64,000 nucleotides of DNA, from contig CAZNDG010000011.1 in NCBI GenBank assembly GCA_964571695.1, positions 1 to 64,000 on the forward strand, given 5' to 3'. The notes beneath the pieces were generated by a model. The model worked only from the letters and a program-made list of their open reading frames with translations, made no database searches and had not been told where the DNA came from. Shown here in pieces: positions 33,289-42,801 of the stretch. How positions within the stretch are numbered: the first letter of the stretch is position 1; each line of letters begins with the position of its first letter. The translations under genes and the position numbers were made by a program. Source of the stretch: UBA8958 sp964571695. Lineage in GTDB: Bacteria; Desulfobacterota; Syntrophia; Syntrophales; UBA8958.

Positions 33289-34361
33289 CTGAGGATGAAA
33301 GGCCAGGAAGAGAGACGGATGTTCCCGAAGGCAACAACAACCTCATCAAGGAGTTGGAAACCCTTTACCATAAGGTTGCCGCTCTCGATGCCCCGGATCT
33401 CGACCCCGATAACGTGGTTGATTTCCATGCCGCCTACAGTATTCTCCGGATCGCTCCCGGTGCCTCATGGCAGGAGATCCAAGCGGCCTATGAGAAATTG
33501 AACGATGCCTGGCGGGAGGACCGCTACCCGCAAGTCCCTTTCTGGAATGAAAAGGCGGCGTTTAAACGCCGGGAGGTTGAACAGGCCTATGAAAAACTTC
33601 GCAAGTTTCATGCCCTGCGTCATAAAGAGGCGCCGCCAATTGCCGAAGCCGCTCCTCCGGTCAGTAATCTTCTTGATAAGCCAGGGGTTTCAGATCAACA
33701 GGAGATGGCGTCCACTCCCCATGCCAATGACGTTACCTTGACCGAAAAGTCTGCCGGACGACGATGGAGAATCGGGGTTTTTCTTGTCGTTATTCCGGCG
33801 CTGTTAATTGCGGCCTTGGCATTTTTTTGGCCGGAGCTTTATCACTACGACACCCTCACGGTTTCCGAACGTATCTTCCCCCTGCGCGTCCATAGACTTA
33901 CCGGCGATGTCGCTTATCATGACGGTACAGTTTGGCGCCGGCCTCCGTTGCCTGAAGATAAGACGAAACGGTCGCTTCCAACGCCAGTTGCCGATAATTC
34001 ACCGGCGCCTCCCCCCCAATCACTGGAAATGAAGATTACCGCCCCTGTTTCGGTAATAACCCCACCCATAACAGATAAAATAGAAATAACCTCCGCAAAG
34101 TCATCCCCCCGGCACAAAATTTACCGGATCCAGATTGCCGCCTTTCCCGACCGCGGCAGGGCCGCCGCCGAGGCCGGTCGATTGAAGAATAAATATCGGC
34201 AGGTAACTATAGAAGAGGTGCCGATAAAGGGCAAAGGCGTCTGGAGTCGGGTCTTGGTCGGAGAATTTGCCGGCCTTGAAGATGGCAGGCGTTTTTTGCA
34301 AACGGAAGGCCTGGATCTCCTCTACCCCGGCAGCTTTGTCAGGAAAGCAGATGGTAATTGA
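33285..34361 (+). CDS. J-domain-like / transmembrane / SPOR-domain protein
   Basis: A 358-residue predicted single-pass inner-membrane protein. Residues 42-108 resemble a J domain (AAYSILRIAPGASWQEIQAA, then EVEQAYEKLRKFHA) again without HPD. A hydrophobic helix spans about 163-181. A periplasmic Pro-rich segment follows, and residues 275-355 form a SPOR domain (IYRIQIAAFPDRGRAAAEA, then GVWSRVLVGEF), which in other proteins binds septal, stem-peptide-free peptidoglycan. Translation starts at TTG with AGGGAGG upstream and overlaps the previous stop by four bases. The architecture would link a cytoplasmic MinD-like ATPase to the septal wall. Confidence 0.82.
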   Translation: MTEDERPGRETDVPEGNNNLIKELETLYHKVAALDAPDLDPDNVVDFHAAYSILRIAPGASWQEIQAAYEKLNDAWREDRYPQVPFWNEKAAFKRREVEQAYEKLRKFHALRHKEAPPIAEAAPPVSNLLDKPGVSDQQEMASTPHANDVTLTEKSAGRRWRIGVFLVVIPALLIAALAFFWPELYHYDTLTVSERIFPLRVHRLTGDVAYHDGTVWRRPPLPEDKTKRSLPTPVADNSPAPPPQSLEMKITAPVSVITPPITDKIEITSAKSSPRHKIYRIQIAAFPDRGRAAAEAGRLKNKYRQVTIEEVPIKGKGVWSRVLVGEFAGLEDGRRFLQTEGLDLLYPGSFVRKADGN

Positions 34362-34533
34362 AAGGGGATCATCACCCGCCGCCAGAGCCGGTGCTAACGG
34401 TAGGCGTACCGGTAGCGAAGGTTTCTTCTTTTTTACCCGGCCTCCCCCTCCCGTCATCATTCCCGTTGCCATTCCTTTGGTTATGTGATAACGAGCCCTG
34501 ATTTAGAAAATTCAGAGCCCGAATTGAAAGGTT

Positions 34534-35793
34534 ATGGAACTCATTACCGCTGTCAAAGGTTTTAAGGACATCCTTCCCGAGGAAACAGGGAGATGGCAAT
34601 ATGTGGAAGACCAGGCAAGGAAAGTCTTCACCGCCTTCGGTTGCCGGGAGATCCGCGTACCCATTCTGGAAAAGACCGATCTCTTCGCCCGGGGGATAGG
34701 GGAAGCTACGGATATCGTGGAAAAGGAGATGTACACCTTCCGGGATCGGGGCGATGAATGCCTGACGCTCCGGCCGGAAGCCACAGCCTCGATCATCAGG
34801 GCCTATCTTGAGCATCATCTCCACGCCTCCGATCCGGTCGCCAAGCTCTACACTATCGGTCCCATGTTCCGGCGCGAACGCCCCCAGAAAGGCAGATACC
34901 GCCAGTTCCATCAGATCGACGTCGAAATTCTCGGCCATGAGGATCCCCGCATCGACGCGGAAGTCATCCTCATGCTCCTACATTTTCTCCGATCCGTCGG
35001 GCTGGATTCTCCACATCTCGAAGTGAACTCGCTCGGCTGTCCGGGCTGCCGTCCCGCCTATCGTACTTCCGTCCAAAACTTTCTGGCGGGAAAAGAGGGT
35101 GATCTATGCGAGGATTGCCGCCGCCGTCTCGACACCAATCCTCTGCGGGTCTTCGACTGCAAAATCGCGTCCTGCCGAGAAATCATCACCCAGGCGCCAA
35201 GGATCTCGGATTTTCTCTGCAAGGACTGTACGGATCATTTCGCGCAGTTACTTTCTTCCCTCGCCATTTTCGACATCGCTTACACCATCAATATTCGGAT
35301 GGTGCGGGGTCTTGACTACTACACCCGAACCGCCTTCGAAATAACCACGGAATTTCTCGGCGCCCAGAATGCCGTCGCCGGCGGCGGCCGATACGACGGC
35401 CTCATCCGCGACCTCGGCGGACCGGACATTCCCGGGATCGGCTTTGCCGTCGGTTTCGAGCGTCTCCTCGCCTTGACCGCCGAGGCGCCGGACAACAACC
35501 CTACCCGGCCGCCCGACCTCTTTATCGCCGCCCTGGGCGAACCGGCAGAGCAATTAGCCTATCGCCTGTGCAATAATTTGCGTCTCCAGGGAAGGCAGGT
35601 GGAAATGGACTACCAGTCCCGGGGCCTGAAAAGCCAGATGAAAAGGGCGGACAAACTGAAATGCCGGCGCGTCCTGATCATCGGCGACCGGGAAATCGAG
35701 GCGCAGCACGCGGAGATGAGAGATATGACAACGGGAGGGCAGGTCCGGATCAGCCTCGGCGATTTGTCCTCCTGGGAAAACATGCTCGTTTGA
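34534..35793 (+). CDS. hisS: Histidyl-tRNA synthetase
   Basis: Class II synthetase of 419 residues charging tRNA-His. The N-terminal ITAVKGFKDILPEE, motif 2 region YTIGPMFRRERPQKGRYRQF (quoted to 20 residues), the HisA/HisB signatures VRGLDYYTRTAFE and GGGRYDGLI, and motif 3 PGIGFAVGFERL are intact, followed by the anticodon-binding domain. Start ATG at 34534 with GAAAGG upstream. The 170-bp gap before it contains no T-box or leader that I can recognise. aspS follows after 30 bases. Confidence 0.95.
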   Translation: MELITAVKGFKDILPEETGRWQYVEDQARKVFTAFGCREIRVPILEKTDLFARGIGEATDIVEKEMYTFRDRGDECLTLRPEATASIIRAYLEHHLHASDPVAKLYTIGPMFRRERPQKGRYRQFHQIDVEILGHEDPRIDAEVILMLLHFLRSVGLDSPHLEVNSLGCPGCRPAYRTSVQNFLAGKEGDLCEDCRRRLDTNPLRVFDCKIASCREIITQAPRISDFLCKDCTDHFAQLLSSLAIFDIAYTINIRMVRGLDYYTRTAFEITTEFLGAQNAVAGGGRYDGLIRDLGGPDIPGIGFAVGFERLLALTAEAPDNNPTRPPDLFIAALGEPAEQLAYRLCNNLRLQGRQVEMDYQSRGLKSQMKRADKLKCRRVLIIGDREIEAQHAEMRDMTTGGQVRISLGDLSSWENMLV

Positions 35794-35823
35794 AAACGAA
35801 AATTTGAAAAGAAGAGGTTTAAA

Positions 35824-37605
35824 TTGTCCGATTTCATTGTCAAAGACAAACGCAGCCACTATTGCGGGGCGTTGACGGTATCCGAAGCTGGCCAGGAAGT
35901 GGTGCTGATGGGCTGGACTCATCGCCGCCGGGACCACGGCGGGGTAATATTCGTGGATTTGAGGGACCGGGAGGGCCTTGTGCAGATAGTTTTCAATCCC
36001 GAATACGAAGCCGGCGCCCACCAGGAAGCCCACCGGATCAGAAGCGAGTTCGTCCTCGCCGTGCGGGGGAAGGTCCGCCTGCGTCCACCGGATATGGAAA
36101 ATCCGGAATTGAAAACGGGAAAGATCGAAGTGATGATCGACAAACTGGAGATCCTGAACGAGTCCCGCACGCCACCCTTTCTCATCGACGCCCCCGCCGC
36201 CGAGATATCGGAAAACGTACGCCTGAAATATCGTTATCTTGACCTGCGCCGGAAAGACATCCAGCAGAAACTGATCCTGAGAAGCATAGCCGCCGCCGCC
36301 ATTCGGGAATATTTCCAGCGGGAGGGATTCATTGAAGTAGAAACCCCGGTGCTCACGAAAAGTACCCCGGAGGGGGCCCGGGACTACCTGGTCCCAAGCC
36401 GGGTGAATCCGGGAACTTTTTTCGCCCTGCCCCAATCGCCGCAGATTTTCAAGCAGTTGCTCATGGTATCCGGATTCGACCGCTACTATCAGATCGTCAA
36501 GTGCTTCCGGGACGAAGATCTGCGCGCGGACCGGCAGCCGGAATTTACCCAGATCGACATCGAGATGTCCTTCATCGACGAAGATGACCTGATGAAGATA
36601 ATGGAAGGCTTCATCGCCCATCTTTTCCGCGCCTGCCTCGGCATTGAAATCACCCTGCCGCTCCCACGGTTATCCTATCGCCATGCCATGGAGAGATACG
36701 GCCGGGACAACCCCGATACCCGCTTCGGCATGGAAATCAGGGACCTGACGGATATCCTCCGTAATGCGGATTTCAAACTTTTTCTGGAGGTCGCCGCCTC
36801 CGGGGGCGCCATCAAGGCCATAAGGGTCGAGGATCAACGCCGGCTCTCCCGAAAGGACATTGACCAGTTGCGGGATTACGTAGCCGATTATGGGGCCGGC
36901 GGCCTTGCCTGGGCTCGCATCAATGCCGACGGCTGGACTTCCCCCATCGCCAAATTTCTCAAGCCAGAGGAGATGCGGAACATCGAAACGCGGCTGGAGG
37001 CCAAAAGCGAAGACCTCCTCCTGTTTGTCGCCGACACCCCAGGGGTGGTCAATGACGCACTGGGCAATCTCCGGATCCATCTGGCCAGGAAGCTCGATCT
37101 CATCGACCCCAAGGCCTTTGCCTTCACCTGGATAACCGAATTCCCCCTCATGGAGTACAGTGATACGGAAAAGAGGTACACCTCCACCCATCATCCCTTC
37201 ACCGCTCCGGTTTTGGAAGATCTCGGGAATCTGCGGAGCGATCCGGGCCGGGTCCGGGCCCGGGCCTATGATCTCGTCCTGAATGGCTCCGAAATCGGCG
37301 GCGGCAGCATCCGCATCCACAAAAAGGATGTCCAGGCCGCCGTCTTTGCGGCTTTGGGACTTGAGCAGGATGAAATACGGAATAAATTCGGATTCCTTTT
37401 AGATGCCCTCGAATTTGGAACGCCGCCTCACGGAGGAATCGCCTTTGGTTTAGACCGCTTGATCATGCTCATGACCGGGGCCGATTCCATCCGGGATGTC
37501 ATTGCCTTCCCGAAGACCCAGAAGGCATCCTGCCTCCTCACGGACGCCCCTTCCCGGGTAAGCGTCGAACAGCTCATGGAGCTGTCCTTGAAAATCGTTC
37601 AATAG
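35824..37605 (+). CDS. aspS: Aspartyl-tRNA(Asp/Asn) synthetase
   Basis: Class IIb synthetase of 593 residues: N-terminal OB anticodon-binding domain (GWTHRRRDHGGVIFVDLRD), catalytic core with FLPVETP-like motif 1 (EGFIEVETPVLTKSTPEGAR), FRDEDLRADRQPEFTQIDIE, the bacterial GAD insert at about 290-420, and motif 3 GGIAFGLDRLIML. The start codon is TTG at 35824 with GAGG seven bases upstream; no in-frame ATG fits. If no asnS exists, the non-discriminating form would also charge tRNA-Asn, which cannot be decided here. Cotranscription with hisS is likely. Confidence 0.95.
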   Translation: MSDFIVKDKRSHYCGALTVSEAGQEVVLMGWTHRRRDHGGVIFVDLRDREGLVQIVFNPEYEAGAHQEAHRIRSEFVLAVRGKVRLRPPDMENPELKTGKIEVMIDKLEILNESRTPPFLIDAPAAEISENVRLKYRYLDLRRKDIQQKLILRSIAAAAIREYFQREGFIEVETPVLTKSTPEGARDYLVPSRVNPGTFFALPQSPQIFKQLLMVSGFDRYYQIVKCFRDEDLRADRQPEFTQIDIEMSFIDEDDLMKIMEGFIAHLFRACLGIEITLPLPRLSYRHAMERYGRDNPDTRFGMEIRDLTDILRNADFKLFLEVAASGGAIKAIRVEDQRRLSRKDIDQLRDYVADYGAGGLAWARINADGWTSPIAKFLKPEEMRNIETRLEAKSEDLLLFVADTPGVVNDALGNLRIHLARKLDLIDPKAFAFTWITEFPLMEYSDTEKRYTSTHHPFTAPVLEDLGNLRSDPGRVRARAYDLVLNGSEIGGGSIRIHKKDVQAAVFAALGLEQDEIRNKFGFLLDALEFGTPPHGGIAFGLDRLIMLMTGADSIRDVIAFPKTQKASCLLTDAPSRVSVEQLMELSLKIVQ

Positions 37606-37694
37606 CGGATATTTTTTATTGACAAACGCCGGTCATGTTTATAGATGTTAGCCGTTGGCTGAAAATTCATATTTTTCAATAAGGAGGTTTTAAA

Positions 37695-38165
37695 ATGCAA
37701 TACAAAAGGCACTGGATGTTCCTATGCGGTATTGTGGCGGCGGCGATGATGGCCCTTTCCTTTGCCGGTTGCGCAAAAAAGGCGGTAACCAACGGACCAA
37801 CCGCGGCTCCCGGCAATCAGCAGGTGGTTTCCGAAACGAAAACACCGGCCGCAGCGCCGGCGAAGACAGAGGCCAAACCTGAGGCAAAGGGCACCGGTCT
37901 GGTTACGGAATATGTGGTTAAGAAGGGCGAGAGCCTCTGGTGGATCTCCAAATACAAGGACATTTACGACGATCCTTACCTTTGGCCGATTATTTACCAG
38001 GCCAACAAAGACCAGATCAAAAAAGCAAACCTCATTTATCCGGGCCAGAAGCTGAAGATCCCCCGCTCCGGGTTCACCATGGAAGATTTAGAAAAGGCGC
38101 GTAAACAGGCCGGGGCAAAAAAACCATACAAGCCGTCGAAAGACAGCAAGCCCCCGGTGAATTAA
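37695..38165 (+). CDS. LysM-domain lipoprotein
   Basis: A 156-residue envelope lipoprotein. The N-terminal signal ends in the lipobox LSFAGC near residue 26, followed by an Ala/Pro/Lys-rich linker. One LysM domain occupies roughly residues 72-122 (EYVVKKGESLWWISKYKDIY and LIYPGQKLKIP), which would bind peptidoglycan. The tail is Lys/Pro-rich. AAGGAGG lies seven bases before the ATG, and a promoter-like TTGACA (37619-37624) with TATAGA (37640-37645, spacing 15) precedes it. A strong terminator follows at 38189, so it is probably monocistronic. Confidence 0.88.
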   Translation: MQYKRHWMFLCGIVAAAMMALSFAGCAKKAVTNGPTAAPGNQQVVSETKTPAAAPAKTEAKPEAKGTGLVTEYVVKKGESLWWISKYKDIYDDPYLWPIIYQANKDQIKKANLIYPGQKLKIPRSGFTMEDLEKARKQAGAKKPYKPSKDSKPPVN

Positions 38166-38188
38166 AAAAGCATTATCATAGTTTATCT

Positions 38189-38227
38189 GAGAGGGCGCGT
38201 GAAATCTCAGGCGCCCTCTCTTGTTTT
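38189..38227 (+). terminator. Intrinsic terminator after the LysM lipoprotein gene
   Basis: GAGAGGGCGC (38189-38198) pairs perfectly with GCGCCCTCTC (38211-38220), followed by TTGTTTTC. The 10-bp GC-rich stem ends only 24 bases before the next start codon, so it could also affect expression of the citrate-synthase-like gene. Confidence 0.85.
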
Positions 38228-38243
38228 CAGGAGCATTCCCGAC

Positions 38244-40133
38244 ATGGCTAAATGGAACAAGAACAAGAAGGTCCTGGACCACGAGCACAGCAAATTCTGG
38301 CGCTATGAACTGAAAGATATCGCCGAACCGAACCTGCAAAAAGATGTTTTCCCCTACGAGCAGGTCAGCAGGATCGATTTCGATCATAAACTCATGGCCA
38401 TCACACCGCCGGATGAAATCTTCATCACCGACACCACCTTCCGGGATGGTCAGCAGGCCCGTCCTCCTTACACGGTAAAGCAGATCTTCGATCTTTTCGT
38501 CCTCATGAGCCGCCTGGGCGGTGAGAACGGGGTGATCCGTCAGACGGAATTCTTCCTCTACAGCAATAAGGACCGGGAAGCAGTGGATAAGTGCCTTTCC
38601 CTTGGACTGCGCTATCCGGAGGTGACGGGCTGGATCCGGGCCGCCAAAGAAGACGTGCGCCTGGTCAAGGAAGCCGGTCTCAGGGAAACGGGGATACTCA
38701 CCTCCGTCTCCGATTATCACATCTTCCTCAAGCTCAACAAAACCAGAAGGCAGGCCCTGGACGACTATCTCAATATCGTCCGTTCCATCCTGTCGGAGGG
38801 CATCATCCCCCGCTGTCACTTCGAGGATATTACCCGGGCCGACATCTACGGCTTCTGCATCCCCTTTGCCATCGAATTGATGAAACTCCGCGAGGAGAGC
38901 AAGATTGACATCAAGATCAGGCTTTGCGACACCATGGGTTACGGCGTCACTTATCCCGGGGCGTCACTCCCCAGAAGTGTGGACAAGCTTGTCCGGGCGT
39001 TCATAGACGACGCCGGTGTCCCCGGACACCTTCTGGAATGGCACGGCCATAACGATTTTCACAAGGCACTGATCAACGCCACCACCTCCTGGCTTTATGG
39101 ATGCAGCGCCGCCAACGCCACCCTCCTGGGGCTGGGGGAGCGGACCGGCAATCCCCCCATCGAGGCATTGATCATCGAATATGTCGGCCTGACGGGAAAT
39201 GAAAACGGCATCGACACCACGGTGATCACCGACATCGCCCAGTATTTCGAGAAGGAAATAGGCCACAAGATCCCGGCCAATTATCCCTTTGTGGGCGCCG
39301 ATTTCAACGTCACCCGGGCGGGCGTTCATGTGGACGGTCTGATCAAATGCGAAGAAATATACAATATCTTCGACACCACCAAACTTTTGAAGCGCCCCAT
39401 CGTGCCCATGATCACCGACAAGTCGGGAAAGGCGGGAATCGCCTTCTGGATAAATTCCCATTTCGGCCTTCATGACGAGGCGGAGATCGACAAGCGCCAT
39501 CCCGGAATCTCCAAGATTCACAAGTGGATCAATGAAGAGTACGAATCCGGGCGGGTCACCAGCATCTCCAATGAAGAGATGGAAAAGCGGGTCCGAAAGT
39601 ACATCCCCGAGCTCTTCATGTCGGAGCTGGACAAGATCAAGTACCGGGCGGCCCAGGCCGCCGTGGCGGTGGTGAAGCAGATCATCGAGCATCCCGCCAT
39701 CAAGACGATGAAACCGGAGGAACAGGAACCGGTGATGCAGCAATGCATCGAGGAGAACCCCTCCATCCAGTTCGCCTACGTAGTGGACATGAACGGCAGG
39801 AAGATGACAAAAAACATCACCAATATCCAGGACCGGGCCAAATATGAAAACTACGGCGTCGGTACGGACCAGTCCGATCGGGAATGGTTTATCCGACCCC
39901 TGCAGACGGGAAAGATCCACGTCACCAATTTCTACATCTCCAAGATGACCGGCGCCCTGTGCATCACCGTCTCGGCGCCGATTATGGACGATCGGGATGA
40001 AATGATCGGGATATTCGGGGTGGATATAAAGTTCGAGGACTGGGTAAAACGTGTGGAGGACATCGCCGAGGCCACCCAGATCGCTCTGCGGGCGGAGTAC
40101 GAAGAGAAGCAGAAAACAGACCGCTGGCTGTAG
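38244..40133 (+). CDS. Re-citrate synthase-like HMGL-family enzyme with C-terminal Cache domain
   Basis: A 629-residue protein. Residues about 55-345 are a DRE-TIM (HMGL-like) barrel with TDTTFRDGQQARPP near 62, HFEDITRADIYGF, RLCDTMGYG and EWHGHNDF near 266, the metal-binding and catalytic elements of the isopropylmalate/homocitrate synthase superfamily. The closest members I know are Re-citrate synthases of clostridia and Syntrophus, which condense oxaloacetate and acetyl-CoA for glutamate synthesis in anaerobes. Residues about 505-600 form a Cache-like sensor fold (QFAYVVDMNGRKM, REWFIRPLQTGKIH, SAPIMDDRDEMIGIFGVDI) with no membrane segment, so it would sense a small molecule in the cytoplasm. 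The start at 38244 has CAGGAG upstream. Substrate assignment is inference. Confidence 0.8.
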   Translation: MAKWNKNKKVLDHEHSKFWRYELKDIAEPNLQKDVFPYEQVSRIDFDHKLMAITPPDEIFITDTTFRDGQQARPPYTVKQIFDLFVLMSRLGGENGVIRQTEFFLYSNKDREAVDKCLSLGLRYPEVTGWIRAAKEDVRLVKEAGLRETGILTSVSDYHIFLKLNKTRRQALDDYLNIVRSILSEGIIPRCHFEDITRADIYGFCIPFAIELMKLREESKIDIKIRLCDTMGYGVTYPGASLPRSVDKLVRAFIDDAGVPGHLLEWHGHNDFHKALINATTSWLYGCSAANATLLGLGERTGNPPIEALIIEYVGLTGNENGIDTTVITDIAQYFEKEIGHKIPANYPFVGADFNVTRAGVHVDGLIKCEEIYNIFDTTKLLKRPIVPMITDKSGKAGIAFWINSHFGLHDEAEIDKRHPGISKIHKWINEEYESGRVTSISNEEMEKRVRKYIPELFMSELDKIKYRAAQAAVAVVKQIIEHPAIKTMKPEEQEPVMQQCIEENPSIQFAYVVDMNGRKMTKNITNIQDRAKYENYGVGTDQSDREWFIRPLQTGKIHVTNFYISKMTGALCITVSAPIMDDRDEMIGIFGVDIKFEDWVKRVEDIAEATQIALRAEYEEKQKTDRWL

Positions 40134-40139
40134 CGGCGA

Positions 40140-42098
40140 TCAATCCTCCTCCACCAGCCAGCGCTCGTAAGGCCGCCCCCGACGGGACGCGGTGACGGTC
40201 GGCGTCAGCTCACTGATAAACCGTGAACTCTTCACGGAGAGATATCCCATCCCCCTCCGGTATTCCACGGCGGGGTAACATAGGTAAAGCTGATCCTTGG
40301 CCCGGGTGACCGCCACATAGAAGAGCCGCCGCTCCTCCTCTTCCCCCTCGGGATCCGCAAGGGCACGGCCGAGGGGAATCATCCCCTCGGCGCACCAGGG
40401 GATGAACACTACGGACCATTCCAGTCCCTTCGCCTGGTGAATGGTGCTCATGATTACCCTTCCCTCCCCGGCTTCCGCAATCCCCTCCCCTTCTTCACCG
40501 ACGCCGGTAAGGAGCGCCATCTCCCGCAAAAAATCTCCGGAAGAGGAAAAACGTGCAGCGAAAACGGCCATTTGACTGAGATCGTCCAAACGCTGGACTG
40601 CATCCGGATATGCCGCCTGTAGGTACGCCTCATACCCCCGCTTCAAGATCGTCTCGATGATCGTCCCCATATCGCCGTTCTCCAGATTTCGGAGCGCCGC
40701 CAGTAGTTCCTGAAGCCCCTCCAGACCGGGCCGGGCCGCAGCACCGACCTTGACCCGGGCCGCTTCACCCAAAAATGTCGTCAAGGGGTCCCCGTATCCC
40801 GCCAGCCATTTCCAGATCTTGTCCGCCGTCTGCCTGCCGATCCGGTGGCAGAGTCCGAGGACCCGCCGCCAGGCCATCTCGTCGCCGGGATTCACGACGA
40901 TGCGCATATACGCCGTCACATCCTTTATGTGGGCCTGCTCGAAAAATCGGATACCGGAACGGATAGTGAATGGGATGCCACGGCGGGTTAGCTCCATCTG
41001 CAGATCCATGGAGTGAAAATGGGCCCGGTAGAGGATCGCGATCTCGCCCGGAGAATATCCCTCACCGATCAGTTCGATGATCCGCTGGGCAACGAAATCG
41101 GCCTGCATCTGGACATTGCGAAGCGAAGCCAAAACCGGCATGACCCCCCGGGGGCGGACGGCCCGGAGTGACTTTTCGAACTGCCGCTCGTTGTTCCGGA
41201 TGCTTAGGTTGGCCATGTGGAGGATCTCCGGGGTACTGCGGTAATTCACCTCCAGTTTGAAGATCTTGCAGTCCCGGTATTTATCGGGGAATTTCATTAT
41301 GTTGGCATAATTTGCACCCCGGAAGGCATAGATGCTTTGGGCATCGTCGCCAACTACCATGATGTTCCGGTGCCGGGAGGCCAAAAGGTCCGTGATGTCC
41401 GCTTGGATAATGTTCGTATCCTGATATTCGTCCACCAGGACATGCCGGAAACGTTCTCCGTAGTCGGTCCGGACGTCCTCATGATCCACAAGCAGGAGGC
41501 GCCAGTTGATGATCAGGTCGTCGAAATCCATGACGTTGAGACGCTTCTTCTCGCCGGCATAATGATTCGCCACGGCCATGATGGCCTCCAGATAGCTGTT
41601 TAGATAAGGGAAGCGATCCGTAATCACCTCCTCGAGGCGCCGGTCGGTATTGCGGGCGAAGCTGATGATGTCCCGAAGGACATCGCCGCGGGGGAATTTG
41701 GGACCGACATTATTTACCTTCTCGGCCAGGCAGCGGTTGACGAGCTGTTTCGCGTCATCGGCATCGATGATGACGAAATTGTTTTCGTAACCGAGCCTGC
41801 GGGCATGGGCGCGGAGAGACCGGTGACCCAGATGATGGAAGGTGCCGCCCCACAGGCGGCTGACGTCCGCCGACATCAGATCGGCGACCCGGCTCATCAT
41901 GGACCGCGCCGCCTTGTTGGTGAAAGTGGCCAGCACGATCCGTCCTGGCGGGCATCCGGACTCGATCAGACGGGCTACACGGTAGGTCAGGGTCCGGGTC
42001 TTGCCGCTGCCGGCGCCGGCAATTACCAGCAGCGGCCCTCCGGGCTCCAGAACCACCTGCCGCTGTTCGGCATTGAGTTCTCCGTCGTAATCGATCAT
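40140..42098 (-). CDS. UvrD/Rep/PcrA-family ATP-dependent DNA helicase
   Basis: A 652-residue superfamily 1A 3'-5' helicase. Q-motif and Walker A IAGAGSGKTRTLTYR near residue 28, motif Ia ATFTNKAARSM, motif II VDEYQDTN, motif III VGDDAQSIYAFRGA, motif IV LEVNYRSTPEIL, motif V STIHQAKGLEW and motif VI FYVAVTRAKDQLYL are intact. It is shorter than UvrD (about 720) and closer to Rep/PcrA in size; the C-terminal Tudor-like tail is missing. Start overlaps the adk stop by four bases (ATGA), so the two are coupled. Roles in replication-fork restart or repair are expected. Confidence 0.9.
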   Translation of the reverse strand: MIDYDGELNAEQRQVVLEPGGPLLVIAGAGSGKTRTLTYRVARLIESGCPPGRIVLATFTNKAARSMMSRVADLMSADVSRLWGGTFHHLGHRSLRAHARRLGYENNFVIIDADDAKQLVNRCLAEKVNNVGPKFPRGDVLRDIISFARNTDRRLEEVITDRFPYLNSYLEAIMAVANHYAGEKKRLNVMDFDDLIINWRLLLVDHEDVRTDYGERFRHVLVDEYQDTNIIQADITDLLASRHRNIMVVGDDAQSIYAFRGANYANIMKFPDKYRDCKIFKLEVNYRSTPEILHMANLSIRNNERQFEKSLRAVRPRGVMPVLASLRNVQMQADFVAQRIIELIGEGYSPGEIAILYRAHFHSMDLQMELTRRGIPFTIRSGIRFFEQAHIKDVTAYMRIVVNPGDEMAWRRVLGLCHRIGRQTADKIWKWLAGYGDPLTTFLGEAARVKVGAAARPGLEGLQELLAALRNLENGDMGTIIETILKRGYEAYLQAAYPDAVQRLDDLSQMAVFAARFSSSGDFLREMALLTGVGEEGEGIAEAGEGRVIMSTIHQAKGLEWSVVFIPWCAEGMIPLGRALADPEGEEEERRLFYVAVTRAKDQLYLCYPAVEYRRGMGYLSVKSSRFISELTPTVTASRRGRPYERWLVEED

Positions 42099-42742
42099 TT
42101 CCCCAGTTGCTGCTTGACGGCCGCGACGGTTTCCACGCTGCTCACCGACGGAAATTGTCTGAGAAGCCCTTCGGTGCGGTAAAACTCGATCAACGGGGAG
42201 GTCTTTTTCTCATAGGTTTCCAAGCGGTATTGAATCGCCGCCTCGGTTTCGTCATCCCGCTGAATGGTGGGGTTGCCGCATTTTTTACACCTTCCGTCCG
42301 GAAGGGGAGGATTGCTCTTGATATTGTATATCTCCTGGCAATCAGGATTGGAGCAGGTGCGCCGGGTGGTCAAACGATCCAGGATGACCTCCCGGGGAAC
42401 CTCCAGACTGACCACGAAGTCCAGGGCGATCTGCAATTCCCGCAACAGTACCTTCAGTGCGGCCGCCTGGGGGATGGTCCGGGGAAAACCGTCGAGGATG
42501 AATCCCTGGCGGCAGTCCGGTGCCGCGAGCCTCTCCCTCATGAGCGCCATGATCAGCTCGTCGGGAACGAGGTCGCCGGCATCCATGTATGCCTTAGCCT
42601 TCTTACCCAGTTCCGTGCCCGCCTTGACGGCGCCGCGGAGTATATCTCCCGTGGATATCTGTACCGAACCATCGTATTCCGAAAGCAGTTTCGCCACGGT
42701 GCCCTTGCCGGCTCCGGGGGCTCCTAAAAGAATGATCTTCAT
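42095..42742 (-). CDS. adk: Adenylate kinase
   Basis: Reversible phosphotransfer between ATP and AMP; 215 residues, long type. P-loop GAPGAGKGT at residues 7-15, STGDILRGAV, LDGFPRT, and a LID with four Cys (CSNPDC and CKKCG) that should bind zinc. The start at 42742 follows GGGAGG; the frame runs on upstream but that part is not adenylate kinase. A good promoter is at 42802-42830. AMP-forming acyl-CoA ligases in this genome make AMP recycling by this enzyme important. Confidence 0.95.
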   Translation of the reverse strand: MKIILLGAPGAGKGTVAKLLSEYDGSVQISTGDILRGAVKAGTELGKKAKAYMDAGDLVPDELIMALMRERLAAPDCRQGFILDGFPRTIPQAAALKVLLRELQIALDFVVSLEVPREVILDRLTTRRTCSNPDCQEIYNIKSNPPLPDGRCKKCGNPTIQRDDETEAAIQYRLETYEKKTSPLIEFYRTEGLLRQFPSVSSVETVAAVKQQLGK

Positions 42743-42801
42743 CTGTCTAATACCTCCCGTTGATGGATAGTCCGCTGTGTAAAGATCCTCAGCGCGGGGC
42801 G

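Noticed and set aside
34362..34533. T-box or amino-acid leader before hisS
   Set aside because: No T-box sequence, His-rich leader peptide or terminator/antiterminator pair could be found in this gap.
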